From positions 124,001-188,000 of the forward strand of contig NZ_SCNL01000002.1 in NCBI RefSeq assembly GCF_005502745.1: 64,000 nt of DNA, read 5' to 3'. Positions within the stretch are counted from its first letter, which is position 1; each line of letters starts with the position of its first letter. Of the stretch, positions 53,832 through 63,679 are shown piece by piece. The DNA is from Sphingomonas sp. 3P27F8 (GTDB lineage Bacteria > Pseudomonadota > Alphaproteobacteria > Sphingomonadales > Sphingomonadaceae). Below the pieces are notes generated by a model. It was not told the DNA's origin. It was given only the letters and a program-made list of their open reading frames with translations, and ran no database searches. Position numbers and translations under genes: made by a program.

Positions 53832-55568
53832 TCAAGCAGCCGCACAATCTTCGAACAACGCCTTCAAATCGCGCTTCATGATTTTGCCATTGGCGTTGCG
53901 CGGCAAGGTTTCCGCGGTGAAGCGGATCGCCACTGGCACCTTGAAGGCGGCGAGCCGGGCACGCACCCACGCCTGCAACTCCGCCTCGCTCGCGCTAACG
54001 CCGGGCGCGAGGTGCACGACGGCCGCAGGCTCCTCGCCGAGCGTGCGGTGCGGCAGGCCGATCACCGCGCAATCCGTGACGGCGGGGTGGGCATAGAGCG
54101 CATTCTCAACCTCGCTCGAATAAATGTTCTCGCCGCCCCGGATCACCATATCCTTCGCGCGATCGACAATGAAGCAGAACCCCTCTTCATCCAGCCGCGC
54201 AAGATCCCCGGTGCGAACCCACCCGTCCACGAAAGTCGCGGCGGTCGCCTCCGGCTTGTTCCAATAGCCTTTCACGATCATCGGGCCGCGCGCCCACAGT
54301 TCGCCGATCTCTCCCGTCGGCAGTTCGCGCGCGGCTTCCGCGTCCATCACCTTCAGGTCTGCGACCGCCACCGGTGGTCCGCAGCTTTCCGGCCGGTTAA
54401 GATAGTCCTCTGCGCCATGGGTGGTAACGGTGGCGGTCGTTTCGGTCATGCCCCAGCCGTTGGCGGGCAGCGCCTTCAAATCCGCGGCGATCTTGCGGAC
54501 CAGCTCGGGCGCGGATGGCGCGCCACCATATCCGATCGTCTCCAGGCTGGAGAGGTCGAAGCGATGTCGATCCGGGTGCTCCAGCAACTGCCAGGCGATC
54601 GTGGGAACGCCGCCGGTGGAATTCACCCGCTCGCGTTCGATGATCTCCATCGCGCGCAGCGCCTCGAACTTGCGCATGTAGATCGTGGTGTTTCCCGCCG
54701 CCATCGATCCCATGAGACCGGCCGAGAGCGCGGTGGCGTGGAACAACGGAATCACTGTCAGCGCCACCTTCCGGGTGGGCTCCGGCAACGGTTCGCCGCG
54801 CCGTATGAACATCCGCGCCATCGCAAAGCCGGTAGAGAGGATATTGGTCATGAAATTGCGGTGCGTCCCGAGTGCCCCTTTCGGATTGCCGGTCGTTCCG
54901 CTGGTATAGAGAATCGAGGCATCATCGTCGGGCATGAGATCGGCCTCGGGAAGATCGCGATCCGGGAGAGTGGCCCAGTCGCCGGGCGTGCCGATCACGA
55001 CCTCCAATCGCTCCGCGCCAGCCAACGGCCCTGCCGCCCGGCTAACGAGCACACGTCGCAGCGCGGGAAGCGCGGCGCGATGCGGCGCGACCCGCGCCCA
55101 GCGCTCGTCGTCGGCGATCAGCACCTTCGCGCCCGAGTCGCTCAGACCATAGGCAAGCTCGTCGCTCGTCCACCATGCGTTGAGTGGCACCACGATCGCG
55201 CCAATTACCGCGGCCGCGAAGAACCCGATGATCCATTCGGGCAGGTTGCGCATCGCGACCGCCACCCGATCGCCCTTCTCCACGCCATGCGCGCGCAGAT
55301 CCGCCGCCAGCGTCGCGATCGCACGGAACTGCGCTTCATAGCTGACGCGCTCGTCTTCATAGATCGTCGCCAGTGCCGCGCCGTGCCCGCGTGATAGCCG
55401 GACCAGTGCGGCCATATGCGGCGGCGCGTTCTTCCATACGCGGGTGGGCAGGCCGCGAATCGCAACGGTCTGCATTTCAAAACGACTGCCCGGCGCGGTG
55501 AGAATCGCCGTCGCCTCCGCCAGCGACACGACCGGCCATGCCGGTAGCGCTGTCGACTGTTTATCCAC
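53832..55568 (-). CDS. Acyl-CoA synthetase (AMP-forming ligase)
   Basis: A 578-residue class I adenylate-forming enzyme that activates a carboxylic acid with ATP and CoA. Motifs are the phosphate loop ILYTSGTTGNPKGALGTHRN, GWGMTETTATVTTHG, the hinge region WVRTGDLARLDEEGF and DRAKDMVIRGGENIYSSEVE, and the C-terminal catalytic lysine in LPRNANGKIMKRDLK. Chain-length preference is not evident. It is divergent from the serine hydrolase gene with 114 bases between, at the head of an acyl-CoA catabolism cluster. Confidence 0.93.
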   Translation of the reverse strand: MDKQSTALPAWPVVSLAEATAILTAPGSRFEMQTVAIRGLPTRVWKNAPPHMAALVRLSRGHGAALATIYEDERVSYEAQFRAIATLAADLRAHGVEKGDRVAVAMRNLPEWIIGFFAAAVIGAIVVPLNAWWTSDELAYGLSDSGAKVLIADDERWARVAPHRAALPALRRVLVSRAAGPLAGAERLEVVIGTPGDWATLPDRDLPEADLMPDDDASILYTSGTTGNPKGALGTHRNFMTNILSTGFAMARMFIRRGEPLPEPTRKVALTVIPLFHATALSAGLMGSMAAGNTTIYMRKFEALRAMEIIERERVNSTGGVPTIAWQLLEHPDRHRFDLSSLETIGYGGAPSAPELVRKIAADLKALPANGWGMTETTATVTTHGAEDYLNRPESCGPPVAVADLKVMDAEAARELPTGEIGELWARGPMIVKGYWNKPEATAATFVDGWVRTGDLARLDEEGFCFIVDRAKDMVIRGGENIYSSEVENALYAHPAVTDCAVIGLPHRTLGEEPAAVVHLAPGVSASEAELQAWVRARLAAFKVPVAIRFTAETLPRNANGKIMKRDLKALFEDCAAA

Positions 55569-55682
55569 GGCGATCCTCTCTTACTAGAAAAACGGGTTTG
55601 TCCGGTGCGAGGTTAGGATTGATTTCAGCGCCGCTCAAGCGATAGGGCATGAACCCGATTTGAAATAGGGGTATGGATAGGC

Positions 55683-56906
55683 ATGAAGATCGCCAAGCCA
55701 GAAAAACTGGGCTTTGACTCAGGCCGGCTCGCCGCGATCGACCGCCTGCTGAAAGAACGCTATCTCGATCCGGGCGAGTTTCCTCACGCCCAATTGCTCA
55801 TCGCACGCGATGGCGAGATCGCGCATTTCTCGTCGCAGGGAGCGGCGCGCGAGGGCGAGCGGAAAGCGATCGACGAAACGTCGCTTTTCCGCATCGCTTC
55901 CATGACCAAGCCGATCACCTCCGTTGCGTTCATGATGCTGGTGGAGGAGGCGAAGGTTGCCCTCGACACACCAGTGCACCACGTGTTGCCGGAACTGAAA
56001 AGGGTTGGCGTTTACGCCGGCGGCGGTGCGGGTGTGCCGTTCATGACCCGGCCGACCGACGAACCGATGCGAATGGTCGATCTGCTGCGACACACTGCCG
56101 GCTTCACGTATTCCTTCCAGAACCGATCCAATATCGATGCGGCCCATCGTGAACTGAAGCTGGAAAACTGGCACGGTGGCTTCGACCTGGACGGGTTCAT
56201 AAGCGAACTCGGCAAGCTGCCGCTGGAATTTTCCCCGGGCACGCGCTGGAACTATTCGGTTGCGACAGACGTGCTCGGGTTGGTCGTCCAGCGCGTGTCG
56301 GGAATGCCGCTGGAGCGCTTCTTCGAGGAGAGAATATTCAAGCCGCTCAAGATGCACGACACCTTCTTCACCGTGCCGGCTGAAAAGATCGATCGGCTGG
56401 TGGACTGCTACACGCTGGTCCCCGGCAAGGGCCGCCAGATGTTCGATCGCGCGAGCGAGAGCATGTGGTCCACGCCGTTCAAATTCATGTCTGGCGGCGG
56501 CGGCCTCGTATCTTCCGCGCTAGACTATCACCGCTTCTGCCAGATGTGCCTCAACGGCGGCGAACTGGACGGCGCGCGCATCCTTGGTCTCAAGACGATC
56601 GACCTGATGACCCGGAACCACCTGCCCGGTAACGCAGACCTCGCCGCGATGTCCGATTCGCTGTTCAGCGAAACGCAGAATGCCGGCACCGGCTTCGGGC
56701 TTGGATTCGCCGTGACGATCGACGTCGCACGATCGATGATGCCGGGATCGGTGGGCGAATATTATTGGGGCGGCATGTTCTCGACCGCCTTCTTCATCGA
56801 CCCGGTCGAGCGGCTGTCGATGGTTTTTATGACGCAATTGTCCCCCTCGATGATCTACCCGATCCGCCGTGAACTGAAGACGATGATCTATGCCGCGCTG
56901 ACGTGA
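55683..56906 (+). CDS. Beta-lactamase-fold serine hydrolase (class C/EstB-like)
   Basis: A 407-residue penicillin-binding-protein-fold hydrolase. The nucleophile motif SxxK is in [15 protein letters not shown] (near 73-76), and the Tyr motif is [11 protein letters not shown]. The third motif is not obvious as a KTG box. Similar enzymes are esterases or lipid hydrolases (EstB type) rather than true beta-lactamases. There is no signal peptide, so it is probably cytosolic. It precedes the enoyl-CoA hydratase fusion by 67 bases. Confidence 0.88.
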   Translation: MKIAKPEKLGFDSGRLAAIDRLLKERYLDPGEFPHAQLLIARDGEIAHFSSQGAAREGERKAIDETSLFRIASMTKPITSVAFMMLVEEAKVALDTPVHHVLPELKRVGVYAGGGAGVPFMTRPTDEPMRMVDLLRHTAGFTYSFQNRSNIDAAHRELKLENWHGGFDLDGFISELGKLPLEFSPGTRWNYSVATDVLGLVVQRVSGMPLERFFEERIFKPLKMHDTFFTVPAEKIDRLVDCYTLVPGKGRQMFDRASESMWSTPFKFMSGGGGLVSSALDYHRFCQMCLNGGELDGARILGLKTIDLMTRNHLPGNADLAAMSDSLFSETQNAGTGFGLGFAVTIDVARSMMPGSVGEYYWGGMFSTAFFIDPVERLSMVFMTQLSPSMIYPIRRELKTMIYAALT

Positions 56907-56973
56907 CCGGCCACCCGCCCTTTCGATTGACGCCCCCGGCGACGGGGGATGCACCAAACTGGAGTATTTTCCC

Positions 56974-58998
56974 ATGACATCACCCGTCCGCACCGAACGC
57001 CATGGCGATATCCTTGTCATCATCTCCGATTCTCCGCCGGTGAACGCACTGGGTGCGGCCGTGCGCGACGGGCTGGAAGCGGGCGTGAAGGAGGGAATTG
57101 CCGATGCCTCGATCGTCGCGATGGTGTTGCGCTGCGACGGTCGCACCTTCTTCGCGGGGGCCGACATCACCGAGTTCGGCAAGCCGCCGAAGGGCGCATC
57201 GCTCCATGAGGTGATCGATATGATGGACGCCTCGTCCAAGCCGATCGTCGCGGCGATCCACGGCACGGCGCTCGGCGGCGGGTGTGAAACGGCGCTCGCC
57301 TGCCATTATCGCGTCGCCGTGCCCTCCGCCCAGATCGGCACGCCTGAGGTGAAGCTCGGCCTGCTTCCCGGAGCGGGCGGGACGCAGCGCCTGCCGCGCC
57401 TGATCGGCATGAAGGCTGCGCTCCCGATGCTCGCGATCGGCGATCCCGTGCCGGCGAAGAAGGCCGCGGAACTTGGACTGATCGATCGCGTCGTCGGCGA
57501 GGACAGCCTTGAGGCAGACGCGATCGCCTTCGCCCGTGAAGTCGCATCGAAGCGCCCGATTCCGCGTATCCGCGACAAGCAGGCGAAGGCGGACCCGGAG
57601 GCGATCGCCGAATTCCGCAAGGCCAACGCCCGGAAGTTCCGCGGCTTCGACGCGCCCGAAGCCAATATTCGATGCGCGGAAGCGTCGACCGACCGCCCCT
57701 TCGACGAGGGCATGAAATACGAACGCGAAGAGTTCATGAAGCTGATGACCGGCGTCCAGTCCGCCGCGCAGCGCCACATTTTCTTCGCCGAGCGTCAGGC
57801 CGCGAAGATCGATGACGTCGATCCCAAGACGCCGCTCCGCCCGATTAACCGCGTCGGCGTGATCGGCGCGGGCACGATGGGCGGCGGGATCAGCATGAAT
57901 TTCCTCTCGGCCGGCGTGCCGGTCACTATCGTCGAGATGCAGCAGGAAGCGCTAGATCGCGGCATTGGCGTCGTGCGCAAGAATTACGAGGCGTCCGCTG
58001 CCAGGGGCCGCATCAAGCCCGACGCGCCGGAAAAGGCGATGGCGCTGCTCACCCCCACGCTCAAGCTCGAAGACCTCAAGGATTGCGACCTCATTATCGA
58101 GGCGGTCTATGAGAATATGGATGTGAAGAAGGACATATTCGGCAAGCTCGACAAGATTGCAAAGCCCGGCGCGATCCTGGCGTCGAACACGTCCTACCTC
58201 GACGTGAACGAGATCGCCGCGTCCACCGGCAGGCCGGAAGATGTGGTGGGGATGCATTTCTTCTCCCCCGCCAACGTCATGAAGCTGCTGGAGGTGGTGC
58301 GCGGCGACAAGACCGCGAAAGACGTGCTCGCCACCGTCATGGCGCTCGCCAAGAAGATTCGGAAAGTCGCGGTGGTCGCTGGCGTCTGCCACGGCTTCAT
58401 CGGCAACCGCATGCTAGCTCCGCGCCAGATCGAGGCGAACAAACTGCTGATGGAAGGCGCGACGCCGCAGCAGATTGATAAGGTACATGTCGATTTCGGT
58501 ATGCCGATGGGGCCATTCCAGATGGCCGATCTCGCGGGCGTTGATATCGGCTGGCACCGCGACCCCACCCGCATCGAGAGCATCCGGGACGCGCTCGCCG
58601 CCGAGGGCCGCTGGGGGCAGAAGAAGCAGGCCGGCTTCTATGATTACGACGAGAAACGTAACCCCACCCCTTCTGCGCGGGTCGCGGAGATCATCGAGGA
58701 ATTCCGCCAGAAATCCAACCTGGCGAAGCGCGAGATCACGGATCAGGAAATCGTTGAGCGCACGCTCTACCCAATGGTCAACGAAGGCGCGCTGATCCTG
58801 GAGGAGGGAAAGGCGCAGCGCGCGTCGGACATCGACGTGGTATGGATCTATGGCTATGGCTGGCCGGTCTATCGCGGTGGCCCGATGTTCTGGGCGCAGA
58901 CCGAGGGGCTGAAAAAGGTTGTAACCGGCCTTGAGAAGCATGGCTTCAAGGTCGCCGAAAGCCTCAAGGCAGCTGCCGAGAACGGCAGCCCGTTGTAA
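56974..58998 (+). CDS. Enoyl-CoA hydratase / 3-hydroxyacyl-CoA dehydrogenase fusion
   Basis: A 674-residue bifunctional beta-oxidation enzyme of the FadB/FadJ type. The N-terminal hydratase domain (1-190) has the oxyanion-hole segments [11 protein letters not shown] and [14 protein letters not shown], and the catalytic Glu in [19 protein letters not shown]. The dehydrogenase domain starts near 290 with the NAD motif [32 protein letters not shown] and [10 protein letters not shown] follow. It is shorter than E. coli FadB. The amidase gene begins on its stop (TAATG). Confidence 0.95.
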   Translation: MTSPVRTERHGDILVIISDSPPVNALGAAVRDGLEAGVKEGIADASIVAMVLRCDGRTFFAGADITEFGKPPKGASLHEVIDMMDASSKPIVAAIHGTALGGGCETALACHYRVAVPSAQIGTPEVKLGLLPGAGGTQRLPRLIGMKAALPMLAIGDPVPAKKAAELGLIDRVVGEDSLEADAIAFAREVASKRPIPRIRDKQAKADPEAIAEFRKANARKFRGFDAPEANIRCAEASTDRPFDEGMKYEREEFMKLMTGVQSAAQRHIFFAERQAAKIDDVDPKTPLRPINRVGVIGAGTMGGGISMNFLSAGVPVTIVEMQQEALDRGIGVVRKNYEASAARGRIKPDAPEKAMALLTPTLKLEDLKDCDLIIEAVYENMDVKKDIFGKLDKIAKPGAILASNTSYLDVNEIAASTGRPEDVVGMHFFSPANVMKLLEVVRGDKTAKDVLATVMALAKKIRKVAVVAGVCHGFIGNRMLAPRQIEANKLLMEGATPQQIDKVHVDFGMPMGPFQMADLAGVDIGWHRDPTRIESIRDALAAEGRWGQKKQAGFYDYDEKRNPTPSARVAEIIEEFRQKSNLAKREITDQEIVERTLYPMVNEGALILEEGKAQRASDIDVVWIYGYGWPVYRGGPMFWAQTEGLKKVVTGLEKHGFKVAESLKAAAENGSPL

Positions 58999-60317
58999 TG
59001 ACCGAGCGCTCCGCTCTCCAGACCGCCGCCGCCGTCCGCTCGGGCGAATCCGGCGCGTTGCTCGAAACCGAAGGGGCAATCGCCCGGATCGAGGCGCGCG
59101 ACGGACCGCTCAACGCGGTGGTGGTGCGAGATTTCGACCGCGCGCGCCATGCGGCGGCGGAACTGGACCAGCGGATCAAGCATGGCTTCGACGCGCCGCT
59201 GCTCGGCGTGCCGATGACGATCAAGGAAAGCTATGACCTGGCCGGCCTCAAGACGACATGGGGCTTCACCGAGCATCGCGATTTCACCGCGACGCGCGAT
59301 GCCGCGCTGGTGCGGCGGCTGAAACGCGCCGGCGCAATCATCCTTGGCAAGACCAACGTGCCCGTCGGCCTGGCGGACGTTCAGTCGACCAATCCGATCT
59401 ATGGCCGGACGGTCAATCCGCGCGATCATGGCCGCGTAGCCGGCGGCTCGTCCGGCGGCAGCGCGGTGGCGCTCGCGACCGGCATGGTGCCGCTGGAGAT
59501 CGGCTCCGACATCGGCGGCTCGATCCGCACGCCGGCGGCCTTCAACGGCGTATGGGGATTGAAGCCTACGTTCGGGCTGCTGTCCACCAGCGGCCACAAT
59601 TTCCCCGGGACGGATGGCGCGCGCGTCGCGCTCAGCGTCTGCGGCCCGATGGCGCGCGATGCTGACGATCTGGCCGCCGCGCTTGACGTGCTCGCCGACC
59701 ACCCCGTGGCGCCAGCACCTGCCCGCCGGCCAGACGAGTGGCGCATCCTCATTCTCGCCGATCATCCCGAAGCCAGCATCGCGACGGAGATGCGCGCCGC
59801 GCTGGAGAAAATCGGCGCGGGGTTTGCCCGTGTCGGCGCAAGCGTGGATTATCGCAGCGGCCTGTTGCCCGATCTGTCGGCGCAGCATCGCCACTACATG
59901 CACATGCTGAATATCGCGATGACACGCGGGGCGCCCGATCCGGTGCGCGGCACGCCGACGCTCGCGGAATGGTTTGATCTTGCCGATCATCAGGCGCGCA
60001 ATGTCCGCAAGTGGCACGAGCTATTCGGTGCTTATGATGCGGTTATCGCGCCGGTCTTCGGCACCACTGCCTTTGCGCACGACGACACGCCCCTGCCAGG
60101 GCGCAGGCTGGAGATCGACGGGCGCGACACCGCGTTCGCGACGCAATTCGCCTGGGCCGGCCTTGCCACATTCCCGAACTTGCCTGCCACAAGCGTGCCG
60201 GTCGCGATGGGCGCGGGCGGGCTGCCGATCGGCGTGCAGGTGATCGCCGACCGTTATCAGGACCATCTTTCGATCGCCGCCGCGCGCGCGGCGCATGATC
60301 TAGTCTGGAGCAAGTGA
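58998..60317 (+). CDS. Amidase-signature enzyme
   Basis: A 439-residue amidase. The Ser-cisSer-Lys triad is visible: Lys in VPMTIKESYDLAG, and the serines in RVAGGSSGGSAVALATGM and GSDIGGSIRTPAAFNGV. The enzyme hydrolyses a carboxamide to acid and ammonia or amine. Its start overlaps the fusion gene's stop, and its stop overlaps the acyl-CoA dehydrogenase start (TGATG), so it belongs inside the operon. It may produce the acid that the ligase activates (inference). Confidence 0.93.
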   Translation: MTERSALQTAAAVRSGESGALLETEGAIARIEARDGPLNAVVVRDFDRARHAAAELDQRIKHGFDAPLLGVPMTIKESYDLAGLKTTWGFTEHRDFTATRDAALVRRLKRAGAIILGKTNVPVGLADVQSTNPIYGRTVNPRDHGRVAGGSSGGSAVALATGMVPLEIGSDIGGSIRTPAAFNGVWGLKPTFGLLSTSGHNFPGTDGARVALSVCGPMARDADDLAAALDVLADHPVAPAPARRPDEWRILILADHPEASIATEMRAALEKIGAGFARVGASVDYRSGLLPDLSAQHRHYMHMLNIAMTRGAPDPVRGTPTLAEWFDLADHQARNVRKWHELFGAYDAVIAPVFGTTAFAHDDTPLPGRRLEIDGRDTAFATQFAWAGLATFPNLPATSVPVAMGAGGLPIGVQVIADRYQDHLSIAAARAAHDLVWSK

Positions 60318-61501
60318 TGAGCGACCTAGAAGAGTTCCGCGCGGAAACGCGCACGTGGCTGGAAGCAAACTGCCCGCCCGAAATGCGCGAGCCGATCCGT
60401 ACCGAAAAGGATTCGGTGTGGGGCGGCCGAGACCAGGGTGAGATGACGCCCGCGCAGAAGCAGTGGATGGACCGCATGGGCGCGCGCGGCTGGACCGTGC
60501 CGGACTGGCCAAAGGAATATGGCGGCGGCGGCCTGAGCGCGGCCGAAACCAAGGTGCTGCGCGAGGAAATGGCGAAGCTGCGCTGTCGCAACCCGCTGTC
60601 GTCGTTCGGTATTTCGATGCTCGGGCCGGCGCTGCTCAAATACGGCAATGAAGCGCAGAAGAAGGAGCACCTCCCGAAGATCGCGCGCGGGGAAATCCGC
60701 TGGTGCCAGGGCTATTCGGAGCCGAACGCCGGGTCGGACCTCGCCAGCCTCGCCACCAAGGCTGAGGACAAGGGGGATCATTTCCTCGTCAACGGGCAGA
60801 AGGTGTGGACCAGCTACGCCGATAAGGCGGACTGGATTTTCTGCCTGGTGCGCACCGATCCCGCGAACAAGCATAACGGGATCAGCTTCGTCCTGTTCGA
60901 CATGCGGACGCCTGGCGTGTCGACCAAGCCGATCCTGCTGATCTCCGGCTACTCGCCGTTCTGCGAAACTTTCTTCGACAATGTGAAGGTGCCGAAGGAA
61001 AATCTCGTCGGCGAACTCAACAAGGGCTGGGACGTCGCGAAATATCTGCTCGGGCATGAACGCGAGATGATATCGGGCATGGGCCTTGGCTCGGGCGGAA
61101 AGAACCCGCTGATCGAGGGCGCGCTGGCGACGATCGGCCTGGATCATGATGGCCGCCTCGCCGATCCGCTATTGCGTGCGCAGATCGCGCTGTTCGAGGT
61201 ACGGGCCAAGGCGTTCGCGGCACAGTCCGAACGTTTCATTGACGAGCTGAAAGCCGGCCGTGCGCATCCCGCCCAGCCGTCGATGATGAAATATTACGGG
61301 ACCGAGCTGAACAAGTCGCGGCATGAACTGATGATGGCCGCGGGCGGCTCGGACGAGCTGGAATGGGAAAGCGATCGCTCCTCGAACGGCCATGAAGCGC
61401 GGGCCTGGTTGCGCACGAAGGCCAATTCGATCGAGGGCGGCACGTCCGAAGTGCAGCTTAACATCATCGCAAAGCGCATTCTGAACCTGCCGGGCGCGTA
61501 A
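60317..61501 (+). CDS. Acyl-CoA dehydrogenase (first of pair)
   Basis: A 394-residue FAD enzyme introducing a double bond in acyl-CoA. It has WCQGYSEPNAGSDLASLATKA, the substrate/FAD loop HFLVNGQKVWTSYADKADW, and the C-terminal ANSIEGGTSEVQLNIIAKRIL typical of this subfamily. The ATG at 60317 overlaps the amidase stop. With the next gene it resembles paired acyl-CoA dehydrogenases that form heteromers in actinobacterial and proteobacterial steroid pathways; whether that holds here is unknown. Confidence 0.93.
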   Translation: MSDLEEFRAETRTWLEANCPPEMREPIRTEKDSVWGGRDQGEMTPAQKQWMDRMGARGWTVPDWPKEYGGGGLSAAETKVLREEMAKLRCRNPLSSFGISMLGPALLKYGNEAQKKEHLPKIARGEIRWCQGYSEPNAGSDLASLATKAEDKGDHFLVNGQKVWTSYADKADWIFCLVRTDPANKHNGISFVLFDMRTPGVSTKPILLISGYSPFCETFFDNVKVPKENLVGELNKGWDVAKYLLGHEREMISGMGLGSGGKNPLIEGALATIGLDHDGRLADPLLRAQIALFEVRAKAFAAQSERFIDELKAGRAHPAQPSMMKYYGTELNKSRHELMMAAGGSDELEWESDRSSNGHEARAWLRTKANSIEGGTSEVQLNIIAKRILNLPGA

Positions 61502-61552
61502 GCCGAGAAGACATCAAGCGATTCCGGCCAGGCCGGAACGAGGGAGAATCAA

Positions 61553-62680
61553 ATGCCGCTTTTCCTGAATGACGAGCAGACGATGCTGCGCGACACCGCG
61601 AAGGATTTCGTCGCCGAGAATGCCCCTGTCAGCCACATGCGCAAGCTGCGCGATACCAAGGACACGACCGGATTCAGCCGCGATCTGTGGCGACAATTCG
61701 CCGAGATGGGCTTCACCGGCATCCTCATCGAGGAGGATCGCGGCGGCCTTGGCCTCGGTCATGTCGAGGCGGGTGTGGTGCTGGAGGAAATTGGTCGCAA
61801 CCTCTCGCCGTCACCATTTCTGTCCACCGCCGTCGCCGCCGTTGAGGCGCTCAAGGGCACCGGCCATGCCGAACGCTGGTATCCCGGTATCCTGAAAGGC
61901 GAGACCGTCGCCGCACTCGCGATCGATGAAGGCGCCAAACACCGCGCAAGCGTCGGCCTGAAGGCGGAGCGCGCGGGTAACGGCTTCCGGTTGACGGGCA
62001 AGAAGCAGTTCGTCACGCACGGGCACATCGCTGACCTCTTGATCGTCGCCGCACGCACCGCGGGATCGGCCAATGACGACGCCGGCGTCACCCTGTTCGC
62101 GGTGCCGAAGGACGCCGCGAAAATGACTGTCACGCCAGAGCGGCTGGCCGATTCGAGCATCGCCGCGCGAATCGACTTGGATGGTTTGGAACTGGATGCC
62201 GATGCGGTGATCGGCGAGGTCGATGCCGGCCGTGCGCCGCTCGATCGGCTGCTTCGTGCCGGCCGCACCGGCGCAGCCGCAGAGATGCTGGGGGTCGGCG
62301 CGGGCGCGATGGATATGACCGTCAACTATCTCAAGGAGCGCAAGCAGTTCGGCACGCTGATCGGCAGCTTCCAGGCGCTCCAGCATCGCGCAGCGCATCT
62401 GTATAGCGAGATGGAGGTGGCGCGCGCCGCCGTGCTGAAGGCACAGCAACTGCTCGATGCGGGCGACGCGAAGGCAGATACCGCCGTCTCGATCGCCAAG
62501 GCGATGACGGGTGTCGCGACGATGCTCAGCGTACAGGAAGGCGTGCAGATGCATGGCGGCATCGGCATGACCGACGAATATGACATCGGCTTCTACATGA
62601 AGCGCCAACGGGTGCTCGCCGAGATGTTCGGCGATGCCAACTTCCACGCCGATCTGATCGCACGCGCCGCAGGCTATTGA
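61553..62680 (+). CDS. Acyl-CoA dehydrogenase (second of pair)
   Basis: A 375-residue acyl-CoA dehydrogenase. The N-terminal helical part has FLNDEQTMLRDTAKDFV, the middle GFRLTGKKQFVTHGHIADLL, and the C-terminal YLKERKQFGTLIGSFQALQHRAAH and QMHGGIGMTDEYDIGFYMKR. GAGGGAGAA precedes the ATG. It follows its partner by 51 bases and precedes a thioesterase. Confidence 0.93.
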   Translation: MPLFLNDEQTMLRDTAKDFVAENAPVSHMRKLRDTKDTTGFSRDLWRQFAEMGFTGILIEEDRGGLGLGHVEAGVVLEEIGRNLSPSPFLSTAVAAVEALKGTGHAERWYPGILKGETVAALAIDEGAKHRASVGLKAERAGNGFRLTGKKQFVTHGHIADLLIVAARTAGSANDDAGVTLFAVPKDAAKMTVTPERLADSSIAARIDLDGLELDADAVIGEVDAGRAPLDRLLRAGRTGAAAEMLGVGAGAMDMTVNYLKERKQFGTLIGSFQALQHRAAHLYSEMEVARAAVLKAQQLLDAGDAKADTAVSIAKAMTGVATMLSVQEGVQMHGGIGMTDEYDIGFYMKRQRVLAEMFGDANFHADLIARAAGY

Positions 62681-62759
62681 TGTAGCGCGCGCATCCCGGC
62701 CTTGCCCAAGGGCTCCTGCTTCTTCTACCGAAACGATGAAAAGGCAGGAGCCGAACAGC

Positions 62760-63653
62760 GTGTCAGAGAATCCCCCGCCCACCGCAGAAGAACTCACCGC
62801 CGATCTCGTCGATCTGCTGGATGTCGAGGAAATCGATACCGACCTTTATCGCGGGCGCCGGTCGCGTGGCGGCGTGGGCCGCGTATTCGGCGGACAGGTG
62901 ATCGCGCAGGCGTTGCAGGCGGCGCAGCGCTCGACCGATGCGCCCAAGACGGCGCACTCCCTCCACGCCTATTTCATGCGCGCGGGCGACGAGAATTACC
63001 CTATCATCTATCGCGTCGTGCGCGATTTCGAGGGACGCAGCTTCGCTACCCGCCGTGTCATCGCAATGCAGCGCGGCGCGCCGATCCTGAACATGGCGGC
63101 GTCTTTCCAGGTGCCGGAGCAGGGCTTCCATCATCAGGATGCGATGCCCGACGTTCCTCCACCCGAATCGCTGGAAAGCGAAGCGCAGATCCGTGCGCGC
63201 GAAAGCGTGAACATCGACGAGAAGTTTCGTCGCCAGCTCACTCGTCCGCGCCCAATCGAGATTCGGCCAGCCTATCCCCGCAAATGGTTCGAGCCGACGC
63301 CAACCGCGCCGATCCAGCATAGCTGGTTCCGTGTCGTCGCGCCGATCGGCGACGATCAGGCGATGCATCGCGCGATCCTCTCCTACGCGTCGGATATGTC
63401 GCTGCTTGGCACCTGTATGCTCCCGCATGGGGTGAACTGGACGACGCCGGGCTTCCAGACCGCCAGCCTCGATCACGCGATCTGGCTGCACGAGGATTTC
63501 CGCGCCGATGACTGGCTGCTTTACGCAACCGACAGCCCGTGGGCGGGCCATGCACGAGGGATGAACCGTGGCCAGATCTTCACGCGCGATGGCCGGCTGG
63601 TCGCCACCGTCGCGCAGGAAGGGCTGATCCGCCAGCGCACGCCCCGCGCGTGA
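62760..63653 (+). CDS. tesB: Acyl-CoA thioesterase II (TesB family)
   Basis: A double-hotdog thioesterase of 297 residues that releases free acid from acyl-CoA. Family motifs are GRRSRGGVGRVFGGQVIAQAL, HSLHAYFMRAGDE, the C-terminal ASLDHAIWLHEDFRADDWLLY and SPWAGHARGMNRGQIFTRDG. I chose the GTG at 62760, nine bases after AGGAG; the ATG at 62736 lacks a ribosome site. It is probably co-transcribed with the dehydrogenases (79 bases). Confidence 0.92.
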   Translation: MSENPPPTAEELTADLVDLLDVEEIDTDLYRGRRSRGGVGRVFGGQVIAQALQAAQRSTDAPKTAHSLHAYFMRAGDENYPIIYRVVRDFEGRSFATRRVIAMQRGAPILNMAASFQVPEQGFHHQDAMPDVPPPESLESEAQIRARESVNIDEKFRRQLTRPRPIEIRPAYPRKWFEPTPTAPIQHSWFRVVAPIGDDQAMHRAILSYASDMSLLGTCMLPHGVNWTTPGFQTASLDHAIWLHEDFRADDWLLYATDSPWAGHARGMNRGQIFTRDGRLVATVAQEGLIRQRTPRA

Positions 63654-63679
63654 GTTACCAAGCCAACAGAGGACATCCT

